Assembly: GCF_003696205.1 (NCBI RefSeq)
Contig: NZ_RFFI01000038.1
Location: 1 to 32,955, forward strand
DNA length: 32,955 nucleotides
From: Cellulomonas triticagri
GTDB lineage: Bacteria; Actinomycetota; Actinomycetes; Actinomycetales; Cellulomonadaceae
Direction: 5' to 3'
Numbering within the stretch: the first letter of the stretch is position 1; each line of letters begins with the position of its first letter. Positions 8,859 through 15,964 of the stretch are shown here, piece by piece. Under the pieces are notes generated by a model. It worked only from the letters and a program-made list of their open reading frames with translations, did no database searches and was not told the DNA's origin. Position numbers and translations under genes: made by a program.

Positions 8859-10325
8859 GTGCCTGACCGCACCACCCCCGAGCCCCCGGCCGGCGCGCAG
8901 GACGACCACCTGCAGCGCGGACTGAGCAACCGGCACATCCAGCTCATCGCCATCGGCGGGGCCATCGGGACCGGGCTGTTCCTCGGCTCGGGTCGCACGA
9001 TCTCGCTGGCCGGCCCGTCGGTGCTGCTGGTGTACGCCGTGATCGGGTTCATGCTGTTCTTCGTCATGCGCGCCATGGGCGAGATGCTGCTGTCCAACCT
9101 GGAGTACAAGTCGTTCCGGGACATGGCGGCCGACATCCTCGGGCCCTGGGCCGGGTTCGTCACCGGGTGGACGTACTGGTTCTGCTGGATCGTCACCGGC
9201 ATCGCCGACGTCGTCGCCGTGTCGGGATACGTGGCGTTCTGGGCGCCGGACCTGCCGCGGTGGCTGCCCGCGCTCGGCCTGGTCGTCCTGCTGCTGGCGC
9301 TGAACCTCGTCGCGGTGCGCCTGTTCGGCGAGCTGGAGTTCTGGTTCGCCATCGTGAAGATCGTGGCGATCGTCGCGCTGATCGTCACGGGCGTCGTCAT
9401 GATCGCGACCGCCTTCCAGGGCGCGGACGGCGCGACCGCGTCGCTGACGCACCTGTACGCCGACGGCGGCTTCTTCCCGCACGGGCTGACCGGGTTCCTC
9501 GCGGGGTTCCAGATCGCGATCTTCGCGTTCGTCGGCATCGAGCTCGTCGGCACCACCGCCGCCGAGACCCGCGACCCCGAGACGACGCTGCCGCGCGCGA
9601 TCAACGCGATCCCGGTGCGGGTGCTGCTGTTCTACCTGGGCGCGCTCGTGGTCATCATGGCGGTCACCCCGTGGCGCAGCATCGACCCGGCGGAGAGCCC
9701 GTTCGTCGCGATGTTCGCCCTGGCCGGGCTGCCCGCCGCCGCGGGCGTCATCAACCTCGTCGTCCTGACCTCGGCGGCGTCCTCGGCCAACAGCGGCATC
9801 TTCTCGACGTCGCGGATGCTCTACGGCCTGGCCGAGGACCGCGAGGCCCCCGCGCCGTTCGCGCGGCTGTCGTCGCGGCACGTGCCGTCGCGCGGGCTGG
9901 TGTTCTCCTGCGCGTGCCTGCTGCCCGGCGTCGCCCTGCTGTACGCGGGGCGCTCGGTGATCGAGGCGTTCACGCTCGTCACCACGGTGGCGACGCTGCT
10001 GTTCCTCGTCGTGTGGACCGTCATCCTGCTGTCCTACCTGGCGTACCGCCGCCGGTCGCCCGAGCTGCACGCCGCGTCCCGGTTCCCGATGCCGGGCGGG
10101 CGCGTGATGGCCGTGGTGGTGCTGGCGTTCTTCGCCTCGATGGTGGTGGTGCTCGCGCTCGAGCCCGAGACGCGCGTGGCGCTGCTGGTGCTGCCGGTGT
10201 GGTTCGCGGTGCTCGGCGCGGCGTGGGCGGTGCTGCGGCGGCGCGGGGTCGTGCCGGGACGCGCGGCCCCCGACGTCAGCGGTGGACCGGACCGGGCGCA
10301 CGCACTCGACACCGCCCGCCGCTGA
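8859..10325 (+). CDS. cycA: Amino-acid permease, CycA-like (D-Ala/D-Ser/Gly:H+ symporter)
   Basis: The 488-residue integral membrane protein belongs to the APC superfamily (AAT family). It closely resembles E. coli CycA from memory: LSNRHIQLIAIGGAIGTGLFLGSG, then FFVMRAMGEMLLSNLEYKSF, GWTYWFCWIVTGIADVVA, AIFAFVGIELVGTTAAET and SAASSANSGIFSTSRMLYGLA. These cover the first broken helix, the substrate-binding helix 6 and helix 8. The likely role is proton-coupled uptake of D-alanine, D-serine and glycine. The GTG start at 8859 follows GAGAGGA. A TACGGT -10-like box lies at 8818-8823, giving a short leader. It converges with the acetyltransferase gene, with only 24 nt between the stops. Confidence 0.92.
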   Translation: MPDRTTPEPPAGAQDDHLQRGLSNRHIQLIAIGGAIGTGLFLGSGRTISLAGPSVLLVYAVIGFMLFFVMRAMGEMLLSNLEYKSFRDMAADILGPWAGFVTGWTYWFCWIVTGIADVVAVSGYVAFWAPDLPRWLPALGLVVLLLALNLVAVRLFGELEFWFAIVKIVAIVALIVTGVVMIATAFQGADGATASLTHLYADGGFFPHGLTGFLAGFQIAIFAFVGIELVGTTAAETRDPETTLPRAINAIPVRVLLFYLGALVVIMAVTPWRSIDPAESPFVAMFALAGLPAAAGVINLVVLTSAASSANSGIFSTSRMLYGLAEDREAPAPFARLSSRHVPSRGLVFSCACLLPGVALLYAGRSVIEAFTLVTTVATLLFLVVWTVILLSYLAYRRRSPELHAASRFPMPGGRVMAVVVLAFFASMVVVLALEPETRVALLVLPVWFAVLGAAWAVLRRRGVVPGRAAPDVSGGPDRAHALDTARR

Positions 10326-10339
10326 CCGGCGTCCGGTCA
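10323..10339. terminator. Small hairpin between convergent stops
   Basis: A perfect 7-bp inverted repeat (TGACCGG, 3-nt loop, CCGGTCA) begins at the cycA stop codon and could serve both convergent genes. It is short and has no T-tract. Confidence 0.3.
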
Positions 10340-10349
10340 CCTCGTCGGG

Positions 10350-11246
10350 TCACGCCAGGTCGACCTCCGGAGACAACCTGACGAGGGACGTTGCACGGCG
10401 CGAGTGGACGCGCACGAACAGCTCGACCGCGTGCTCGGCCTCGAACCCGCCGAGAGCGTCGGCCTCGTCCCGAGGAAGGTGGCCGACCCGCCGGACCCCG
10501 AGGTGCCGGACCGTCTCCCGGATCAGATCGAGCCGCGCTTCGGGGCTCCCGCCGCGAACCACCTCGATGACGTCCTCCCGTCGTCGCTCCGACGTCGAGA
10601 GGATCGCGTACGGGTAGCGGGCTCCCGCTCGCCGCACCACCCGGAGCAGGAGCGGGCTGAGCCCGCCGTAGTCGAAGAACTGTGCGGACTCCGAGGCTTC
10701 GGTGGGTACAGCGAGCCAGCGATCCCGCCCGACACCTCCCACCGGGCCGGCGCCCGGCACGTACGGGCAGACGCGGAGGGATGCGGGCCCGTGCGAGGTG
10801 GAACCGCCGACCACCGCGACACGGCCACCGACGTAGGATGCGGCGTGCCCGTACCCGGCCCGCTCCGCGAGCGACCTGGAGCCGAACCAGCCGAATGTCA
10901 CGTCGCCTCCGTCTCGAGCGCAGGCGTCCGTCACCGTGCGCACGAGGAGCGAGGCGAGTCCGCGCCCCCGCCAGCACGGGGCCACCGCGAGTCCGGTGAG
11001 GAGCGTCCCCACGAGGTCCCGCTTGGTCGCGACGACTGCGCTCGGGTAGGCCAGGATCGTCCCGACCACGGCACCGGCGCTCCGGGCGAGCAACGACGTC
11101 GCGGTGCACATTCCCCGGCGATGCATCGCCCACACCTCGTCGTCGACGGCTCCACCGTGCAGCTGGGCGCTGAAGGCCCACGCCTCGCGCGCGCGGTGCC
11201 CGACCGGACCGATCTCCACCGGGGCGGGTCCGTGCGGCCCGATCAC
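10350..11246 (-). CDS. GNAT-family N-acetyltransferase in the P450/peptide operon
   Basis: The 298-residue protein starts at a GTG that overlaps the P450 stop as GTGA, so the two are translationally coupled. The frame is open further upstream, but that part lies inside the P450 gene. The acetyl-CoA motif A is clear at about residues 85-105: GLAVAPCWRGRGLASLLVRT, with R-G-R-G-L-A. FGSRSLAERAGYGHAASYVGG after it resembles the region following the GNAT core in Eis-like proteins. About 160 C-terminal residues follow the core and may be a second GNAT-like or Eis-like lobe; Eis itself is longer (about 400). GNATs move acetyl from acetyl-CoA to an amine. Known biarylitide products are N-acetylated cross-linked tripeptides, so N-terminal acetylation of the processed peptide is a reasonable but untested role. 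An unrelated detoxification role is the alternative. Confidence 0.85.
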   Translation of the reverse strand: MIGPHGPAPVEIGPVGHRAREAWAFSAQLHGGAVDDEVWAMHRRGMCTATSLLARSAGAVVGTILAYPSAVVATKRDLVGTLLTGLAVAPCWRGRGLASLLVRTVTDACARDGGDVTFGWFGSRSLAERAGYGHAASYVGGRVAVVGGSTSHGPASLRVCPYVPGAGPVGGVGRDRWLAVPTEASESAQFFDYGGLSPLLLRVVRRAGARYPYAILSTSERRREDVIEVVRGGSPEARLDLIRETVRHLGVRRVGHLPRDEADALGGFEAEHAVELFVRVHSRRATSLVRLSPEVDLA

Positions 11247-12232
11247 CGGCGCAGAGCGGTGTCGAAGTCCGCGAGCCCGAACAACGGCCCCGGTCGCAGC
11301 GCCGACTCGCGCGTGATCGTGAGCTGGTCGAGACGCTCGCGCAGCGCGCCGACGACCTGCACCAGGAGGTCGTACGAGAGACCTCGTCCGAAGCACCGCT
11401 CCTCGCCGGCCCCGAACGGCAGGAAGCCCAGGGTGTTGCGGGTGCGCCCGTCCCAGCGGCTCGGGTCCCAGACGTCCGGCGCGCTCCACACCGCGGGATC
11501 ACGCTGCGCGAGATAGACGCACACCGCGATCGAGCGCACCCCCCGGAGGGCGTCACCACCGAGGGAATCCGGTGCCGCATCGGCTTCCGCGATCTCACGG
11601 ACGACGAGCCAGGCCGGCGGGGCCAGCCGAAGAGACTCGCGGACGAGGTGCTCGACCGTGGCGGCTCGGGCGCGGTCCCGATGATGCAGCATCAGGTACA
11701 CGGTGCTGGCGAGGGCATGTCCCAGCGGCCGGCCGGTACCGATGACCGCCCGGACCAGCTCCATGTCGGACGACGTCGTTGCCCGACCCTGCCCGAGGAC
11801 GTCCATCAGCGTGGTCGCCCCGGGCACACGACTCACGCGGTCACGGACCGCCACCAACCGACGCACACGATCGCGGACGTCGTCCGCGAGGACCTCCTCG
11901 ATCGCGGGTTGCATCACCTGGTGGCGGAAGGCCGAGACCCCGTGTGCGGGCCAGCGCCCCACGGCGAGCGCGCGGACGTCGAGCCCGGCGGCACGGTCCC
12001 GGCACGCGGGAGCGATCGACCTCACGATCTCGTGGAAGTCGCGACGCGCGCTGGAGGGCCTGGGATCGCGGAGCACAGCAGGGGCCTTGAGGAGGAACCC
12101 CGGTGCTTCCAGCACGTCCCGGGCGATCTCGGCGTCGGCGATCACGAGGGTACGACTGTCGCCTCGGAAGACGCGCCCGTCCTCGGCGCACGCCAGCGCG
12201 AGGCGTCGGATGTGCTCAGGGGGTGGCTGCAC
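11243..12232 (-). CDS. Shortened cytochrome P450, candidate peptide cross-linking enzyme
   Basis: The 329-residue protein carries the P450 core motifs: K-helix ESLR (199-202), the RDPAVWSAPDVWDPSRW segment before the meander, and the haem loop FLPFGAGEERCFG with C280 as the thiolate ligand. It is about 70 residues shorter than usual soluble bacterial P450s, and the N-terminal region (A helix to B/C region) is reduced. The I-helix region (GHALAST, about 171-177) has the Thr but not the usual Asp/Glu-Thr pair, so oxygen activation may differ. The GTG start follows GGAGG by 5 nt, and that site lies inside a small hairpin. The gene lies 57 nt after a 21-codon peptide gene and overlaps the GNAT gene. 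P450s beside tiny precursor genes make biarylitides, cittilins and tryptorubin-type peptides by aryl cross-linking; I infer the same here. No ferredoxin or reductase is encoded nearby. Confidence 0.9.
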   Translation of the reverse strand: MQPPPEHIRRLALACAEDGRVFRGDSRTLVIADAEIARDVLEAPGFLLKAPAVLRDPRPSSARRDFHEIVRSIAPACRDRAAGLDVRALAVGRWPAHGVSAFRHQVMQPAIEEVLADDVRDRVRRLVAVRDRVSRVPGATTLMDVLGQGRATTSSDMELVRAVIGTGRPLGHALASTVYLMLHHRDRARAATVEHLVRESLRLAPPAWLVVREIAEADAAPDSLGGDALRGVRSIAVCVYLAQRDPAVWSAPDVWDPSRWDGRTRNTLGFLPFGAGEERCFGRGLSYDLLVQVVGALRERLDQLTITRESALRPGPLFGLADFDTALRR

Positions 12233-12234
12233 GA

Positions 12235-12285
12235 CTACCTCCGGTAGACGGGCGCGGGGCCAGGATCTCCCGACCCCGCGCCCGT
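12235..12285 (-). promoter_or_regulatory. Two hairpins between peptide gene and P450 gene
   Basis: The short spacer holds a perfect 12-bp inverted repeat, arms 12274-12285 and 12248-12259 (ACGGGCGCGGGG / CCCCGCGCCCGT on the minus strand) with a 14-nt loop. Directly beside it is a second perfect 5-bp hairpin, CTACC-GGA-GGTAG (12235-12247), which contains the P450 Shine-Dalgarno GGAGG. The first could partly terminate transcription or protect the upstream mRNA 3' end; the second could hold down P450 translation. Both would make far more peptide than enzyme, as RiPP systems need. There is no T-tract after the stem. Confidence 0.65.
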
Positions 12286-12289
12286 GCGG

Positions 12290-12355
12290 TCAGACGATGT
12301 ACTTCTTCCACTTCATGCGACGGAGCGGCTTGCGGTTGCGCAGTCGTGCGAGCAC
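12290..12355 (-). CDS. 21-residue basic peptide, candidate RiPP precursor
   Basis: This gene is too short for ordinary gene finders. A GTG at 12355 is followed by 20 sense codons and TGA. It is preceded by GAAGGAGGTG, close to a perfect anti-16S match, with 7 nt from GGAGG to the start; such a site is hard to explain by chance. The product has five Arg and four Lys, no acidic residue, and ends RRMKWKKYIV. Trp16 and Tyr19 are its only aromatic residues and are spaced W-x-x-Y at the C-terminus. The next gene, 57 nt on, is a shortened P450, then an acetyltransferase; an exporter is divergent. By analogy with biarylitide, cittilin and tryptorubin systems I infer that the P450 joins Trp16 to Tyr19 and that a protease removes the basic leader. 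It lacks the biarylitide MxYxH pattern and the tryptorubin WYIWY-type core. Alternatives are a regulatory leader peptide or a small cationic toxin or antimicrobial peptide. Confidence 0.75.
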   Translation of the reverse strand: MLARLRNRKPLRRMKWKKYIV

Positions 12356-12484
12356 GTGGACACCTCCTTCGACTCCAGGACATCCGGGGGTACGGAATGT
12401 TCACCAGGCACAGATCGGACATTTTCGGGCGCCGATCTCGACGCGAGCGCAGACAGCCCACGCACGAGAAAACCCGACCCCTCG

Positions 12485-12514
12485 ACCATAAAGACGTCCG
12501 AGTGAATGGGTCAA
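12485..12514 (-). promoter_or_regulatory. Candidate promoter of the peptide-P450-GNAT operon
   Basis: On the minus strand TTGACC (12509-12514, five of six matches to TTGACA) is followed after 18 bp by TATGGT (12485-12490, four of six matches to TATAAT). Transcription would begin near 12478, giving a leader of about 120 nt before the peptide gene. It is the most sigma-70-like promoter I found in the window. Confidence 0.55.
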
Positions 12515-12794
12515 GAAGTTCGACGCATCTGTAGCAACGCCGTGAGATCTGAGCGGAACGAGCCGCCCGCAGCGGGCGGACACGGCGGAGCCACGGCGCG
12601 AGCAGCGGCGTCGCAACGAGCGCCGCACGCAGGACCGAACCGACCCGGACGGCGAAAGACGCCCGAAACCACCTCGGCTGACCTGCCGAGGCCAATCCGG
12701 CACGACGATGGAACACCGCATCCGCAGCACTGCGGTACGGTGCGGCGCGGACCACAGAAGACACTCTCGACATTCTGCGCATTTCGATCAGTGC

Positions 12795-12806
12795 TATTCT
12801 TCCGCG
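12795..12806 (+). promoter_or_regulatory. Extended -10, leaderless promoter of MFS gene
   Basis: TGC-TATTCT (extended -10 type, hexamer 12795-12800) lies 6 nt before the ATG at 12807. No Shine-Dalgarno sequence precedes the start, so the mRNA probably begins at the ATG. Confidence 0.55.
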
Positions 12807-14099
12807 ATGCGCGATGAGGACGTGACGCCTGGCCGCCCCGATGGCGCGCTGCGCTTCCCTGCATTCCGGTGGTACCTGGGGTCCGTCGCGGCCGAGGCCG
12901 TGAGCGACAGCGTGGTCAAGGGCGTCCTGCCGATCATCGCCGTCTCGACGCTCGGTGCCGGCGCGACGGCCGTGGGCGCGATCAACGCCGCGTCCCTGGT
13001 CGCGTTCCTCGTCATCTCGGTCCCGGTCGGAGCGTGGATCGAACGCCGCCGACGGACGCGGGTGATGGCCTGGTCCGCCCTCGCCCGGGCGGTCGTGGTG
13101 CTGGCAGTCCCGCTGCTGTTCGTCACCGACCGGCTCTCGGTCATCGCCGTCGTCGGCGTGGCGGCGGTCGTCGGGGTCGCGGACGTCTTCTACACGAACA
13201 GCTCGGCAGCGGTGCTCCCGGCACTCGTCCGTCCGGACCAGGTCACGGAGGCGTACGCCCGGCGCCAGTCCGTCGCCACGGGCATCTCGATCCTGTCGCC
13301 GGTCCTGACATCGGCGGCGCTCCGGGTGCTCACCGCGCCGCTGTCGCTCGTTCTCGCCTCGGCGTCCTACCTCGCCTCCGCGTGGACGCTCCGGAACGTC
13401 CCGCTGCGCGCGGTGCCGGGCGGGGGCGGGCAGGAGCAGGGCGGCCGGTTCGTCCGCGACCTGCGCGAGGGGCTGGCCTTCGTGGCCCGGCACCCGGTCG
13501 TCCGGGCGGTCGTGCTCACGACGGCGGCGCTCAACGCCGCCGCCATGTTCGGCGCCGGAGCGGAGACGGTGTTCGCCCTGAACGATCTCGGCATCGACGT
13601 CCCGACGCTGGTCGCGACGCAGGCAGTCGGGGCACTCGGCGGGTTCGTGGCGTCCCTGGTAGCCGTCCCGCTGGTCCGGCGTGCGGGCATCGCCCGGACG
13701 CTGGTCGGCTCGGCGGTCGCCGGTGCGGCCGCCGTCGCCCTCCTGCCCGCCTCCCCTCTGCTCGGGATGACCCCGGTCGTCGCTGTCGCCGTCTCGACGT
13801 CGGGCTGGTCGTTCGCGGTCATCTGCGCGTCCGTCGCGCTGGCGGGCGTCGTCCCGCGCGTCACCCCGAGCCACCTCCTCGGGAGGGTGATGTCGAACAT
13901 GCAGTTCGTGACGCTCGGCTCGATGCCCCTGGCCGCGCTGCTCGGCGGGGCGGTGGCGGACCTGACGTCGCCGACGCTCGCGCTCTGGCTCTGGTCCGCC
14001 CTCGCGGTCGCCGCCGCCGCGCCGGTCGTGCTGTCGCCGATCCGGTCCTGGCACGCGTTGCCTGACGAGGAGCGGGACGAGCGGCCGCAGCGCCGCTGA
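12807..14099 (+). CDS. MFS efflux transporter divergent from the P450/peptide operon
   Basis: This 430-residue major facilitator protein is of the DHA3/MefA-like drug-export type. The N-terminal half begins FPAFRWYLGSVAAEAVSDSVVKGVLPIIAV. A motif-A-like loop (SVPVGAWIERRRRTRVMAWSAL) follows helix 2. A central cytoplasmic stretch (RAVPGGGGQEQGGRFVRDLREGLAFVARHPVVR) separates the two six-helix halves, and SHLLGRVMSNMQFVTLGSMPLAALLGGAVADL lies in the C-terminal half. I chose the ATG at 12807 because an extended -10 lies exactly 6 nt upstream; an earlier in-frame ATG at 12708 would include that promoter. Its divergent placement suggests that it exports, or protects against, the product of the peptide operon. 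This is an inference; such exporters are also common as stand-alone genes. Confidence 0.88.
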   Translation: MRDEDVTPGRPDGALRFPAFRWYLGSVAAEAVSDSVVKGVLPIIAVSTLGAGATAVGAINAASLVAFLVISVPVGAWIERRRRTRVMAWSALARAVVVLAVPLLFVTDRLSVIAVVGVAAVVGVADVFYTNSSAAVLPALVRPDQVTEAYARRQSVATGISILSPVLTSAALRVLTAPLSLVLASASYLASAWTLRNVPLRAVPGGGGQEQGGRFVRDLREGLAFVARHPVVRAVVLTTAALNAAAMFGAGAETVFALNDLGIDVPTLVATQAVGALGGFVASLVAVPLVRRAGIARTLVGSAVAGAAAVALLPASPLLGMTPVVAVAVSTSGWSFAVICASVALAGVVPRVTPSHLLGRVMSNMQFVTLGSMPLAALLGGAVADLTSPTLALWLWSALAVAAAAPVVLSPIRSWHALPDEERDERPQRR

Positions 14100-14157
14100 C
14101 CTGATCGCGGCCTGGCCTACCCGGCGGGCGCCGCGCGACCGCGCCCGCGCGGCTCAC

Positions 14158-14169
14158 TAGGATCGACGC
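14158..14169 (+). promoter_or_regulatory. Leaderless promoter of metG
   Basis: TAGGAT at 14158-14163 lies 6 nt before the metG ATG. No Shine-Dalgarno sequence is visible. Confidence 0.5.
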
Positions 14170-15963
14170 ATGTCCCGCATCCTCAGCGCCGTCGCCTGGC
14201 CCTACGCCAACGGTCCGCGCCACATCGGTCACGTCGCCGGTTTCGGTGTCCCCTCCGACGTGTTCAGCCGCTACATGCGCATGGCGGGGCACGACGTCCT
14301 CATGGTGTCCGGCACGGACGAGCACGGGACCCCGATCCTGGTGCAGGCCGAGCAGGAGGGCGTCAGCCCGCAGGAGCTCGCGGACCGGTACAACCGCGTC
14401 ATCGTCGAGGACCTCACCCAGCTCGGCCTCAGCTACGACCTGTTCACCCGGACCACGACCCGCAACCACTACGCCGTGGTGCAGGAGATGTTCCGGACGG
14501 TGCACAAGAACGGGTACATGGTCGAGCAGACGACCATGAACGCGATCAGCCCGTCGACGGGCCGCACCCTGCCGGACCGCTACATCGAGGGCACCTGCCC
14601 GATCTGCGGCTACGACGGCGCGCGCGGCGACCAGTGCGACAACTGCGGCAACCAGCTCGACGCGATCGACCTGAAGAACCCGCGCAGCCGGATCAACGGC
14701 GAGACCCCGAAGTTCGTGGAGTCGAACCACTTCTTCCTGGACCTGCCGGCGTTCGTGGACGCGCTGGGCGACTGGCTGCGCACCCGCACCGAGTGGCGGC
14801 CGAACGTCCTGAAGTTCTCGCTGAACCTGCTCGACGACGTGCGCCCGCGCGCGATGTCCCGGGACATCGACTGGGGCATCCCGATCCCGCTGGAGGGCTG
14901 GGAGGACAACCCGTCGAAGCGGCTGTACGTGTGGTTCGACGCCGTCATCGGGTACCTGTCCGCGTCGATCGAGTGGGCGCGCCGCTCGGGCGACCCGGAG
15001 GCGTGGCGCGGGTTCTGGAACGACCCGGAGTCCCTGTCCTACTACTTCATGGGCAAGGACAACATCACCTTCCACTCGCAGATCTGGCCGGCGGAGCTCC
15101 TCGGCTACGCGGGTGGCGGGTCGAAGGGCGGGACCCCGGGCGTCTACGGCGACCTCAACCTGCCGACCGAGGTCGTGTCCTCGGAGTTCCTCACCATGGA
15201 GGGCAAGCAGTTCTCGTCCTCGCGCGGCGTGGTCATCTACGTCCGCGACATGCTGAGCCGCTACCAGCCGGACGCGCTGCGCTACTACATCTCGACGGCC
15301 GGGCCGGAGGCGCAGGACGCCGACTTCACCTGGGCGGACTTCAAGCGCCGCACCAACGACGAGCTCGTCGCGGGCTGGGGCAACCTGGTGAACCGCACCG
15401 CGAGCATGATCCACAAGAACGTCGGCGCGATCCCGGAGCCCGGCCCGCGCACGACCCGCGACGAGGACCTGCTGGCGACGACGACCACGGCGTTCGGCCG
15501 GGTCGGCGACCTCATCGGCACCCACCGGCACCGCGCCGCCATCGGCGAGGCGATGCGGGTGGTGCAGGAGGCCAACCGGTACATCTCCGAGACCGAGCCG
15601 TGGAAGCTCAAGAACGACCCGGAGCGCCTGGGCACGGTCCTGCACACCGCGGCGCAGGCCGTCAGCGACTGCAACACGCTGCTGTCGCCGTTCCTGCCGC
15701 ACTCGGCGCAGGCCGTGCACGAGGCGCTGGGCGGCACGGGCACGTTCTCGCCGCTGCCCCGTATCGACGAGGTCACCGACCTCGACGACGCGTCCCGGCA
15801 GTACCCGGTCATCACCGGCGACTACCGCCTCGGCGAGACCGTCGCCGCCTGGCGGCCGCGCGCGATCGTGCCGGGCACCCCGGTGGAGAAGCCGACGCCG
15901 GTGTTCACCAAGCTGGACGACGACATGGTGGAGACCGAGCTCGACCGCCTGCGCCAGGGCTGA
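14170..15963 (+). CDS. metG: Methionyl-tRNA synthetase
   Basis: The 597-residue class I synthetase charges tRNA-Met in the cytoplasm. The HIGH motif is H18-I-G-H in [15 protein letters not shown]. One four-cysteine zinc knuckle is present (CPIC at 143-146, CDNC at 156-159). The second signature reads KQFSSSRG (about 346-353) in place of the usual KMSKS or KFSKS, as I recall for other actinobacterial enzymes. The C-terminal helical anticodon domain includes [15 protein letters not shown]. There is no C-terminal tRNA-binding or dimerisation domain of the E. coli type. tatD begins one base after the stop, so the two form an operon, as in many actinobacteria. Confidence 0.97.
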   Translation: MSRILSAVAWPYANGPRHIGHVAGFGVPSDVFSRYMRMAGHDVLMVSGTDEHGTPILVQAEQEGVSPQELADRYNRVIVEDLTQLGLSYDLFTRTTTRNHYAVVQEMFRTVHKNGYMVEQTTMNAISPSTGRTLPDRYIEGTCPICGYDGARGDQCDNCGNQLDAIDLKNPRSRINGETPKFVESNHFFLDLPAFVDALGDWLRTRTEWRPNVLKFSLNLLDDVRPRAMSRDIDWGIPIPLEGWEDNPSKRLYVWFDAVIGYLSASIEWARRSGDPEAWRGFWNDPESLSYYFMGKDNITFHSQIWPAELLGYAGGGSKGGTPGVYGDLNLPTEVVSSEFLTMEGKQFSSSRGVVIYVRDMLSRYQPDALRYYISTAGPEAQDADFTWADFKRRTNDELVAGWGNLVNRTASMIHKNVGAIPEPGPRTTRDEDLLATTTTAFGRVGDLIGTHRHRAAIGEAMRVVQEANRYISETEPWKLKNDPERLGTVLHTAAQAVSDCNTLLSPFLPHSAQAVHEALGGTGTFSPLPRIDEVTDLDDASRQYPVITGDYRLGETVAAWRPRAIVPGTPVEKPTPVFTKLDDDMVETELDRLRQG

Positions 15964-15964
15964 C

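Larger units (their letters stand above)
12371..12806. other. Divergent intergenic region of the island, with small inverted repeats
   Basis: These 436 bp hold no convincing gene; open frames crossing them lack coding bias and ribosome-binding sites. Base composition looks more AT-rich near both ends than elsewhere in the window. Three perfect inverted repeats are present: CCGCCCG-CAG-CGGGCGG (12563-12579), CCTCGGC-6-GCCGAGG (12672-12691) and CCGCAG-CA-CTGCGG (12722-12735). The last is centred about 78 bp before the MFS start and could be an operator. No regulator gene adjoins the island. Confidence 0.5.

Noticed and set aside
12250-12292. Reading the 12-bp hairpin as an ordinary terminator that separates the peptide gene from the P450 gene
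   Set aside because: No T-tract follows, the spacer is only 57 nt and the P450 has no promoter-like sequence of its own, so partial attenuation within one operon is more likely.
12708-12806. Upstream ATG giving a longer MFS protein
   Set aside because: The added residues would be encoded by the promoter region, including the extended -10 box, and do not resemble an MFS N-terminus.
12511-12864. 117-codon minus-strand frame in the island spacer
   Set aside because: No ribosome-binding site, no coding bias, and it crosses the MFS promoter and start; cysteine-rich appearance is a by-product of GC-rich codons.
12216-14054. Long minus-strand open frame opposite the MFS gene and through the peptide region
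   Set aside because: Composition is Arg/Asp/Gly-rich without domains; it runs through the peptide gene in another frame and has no convincing start.
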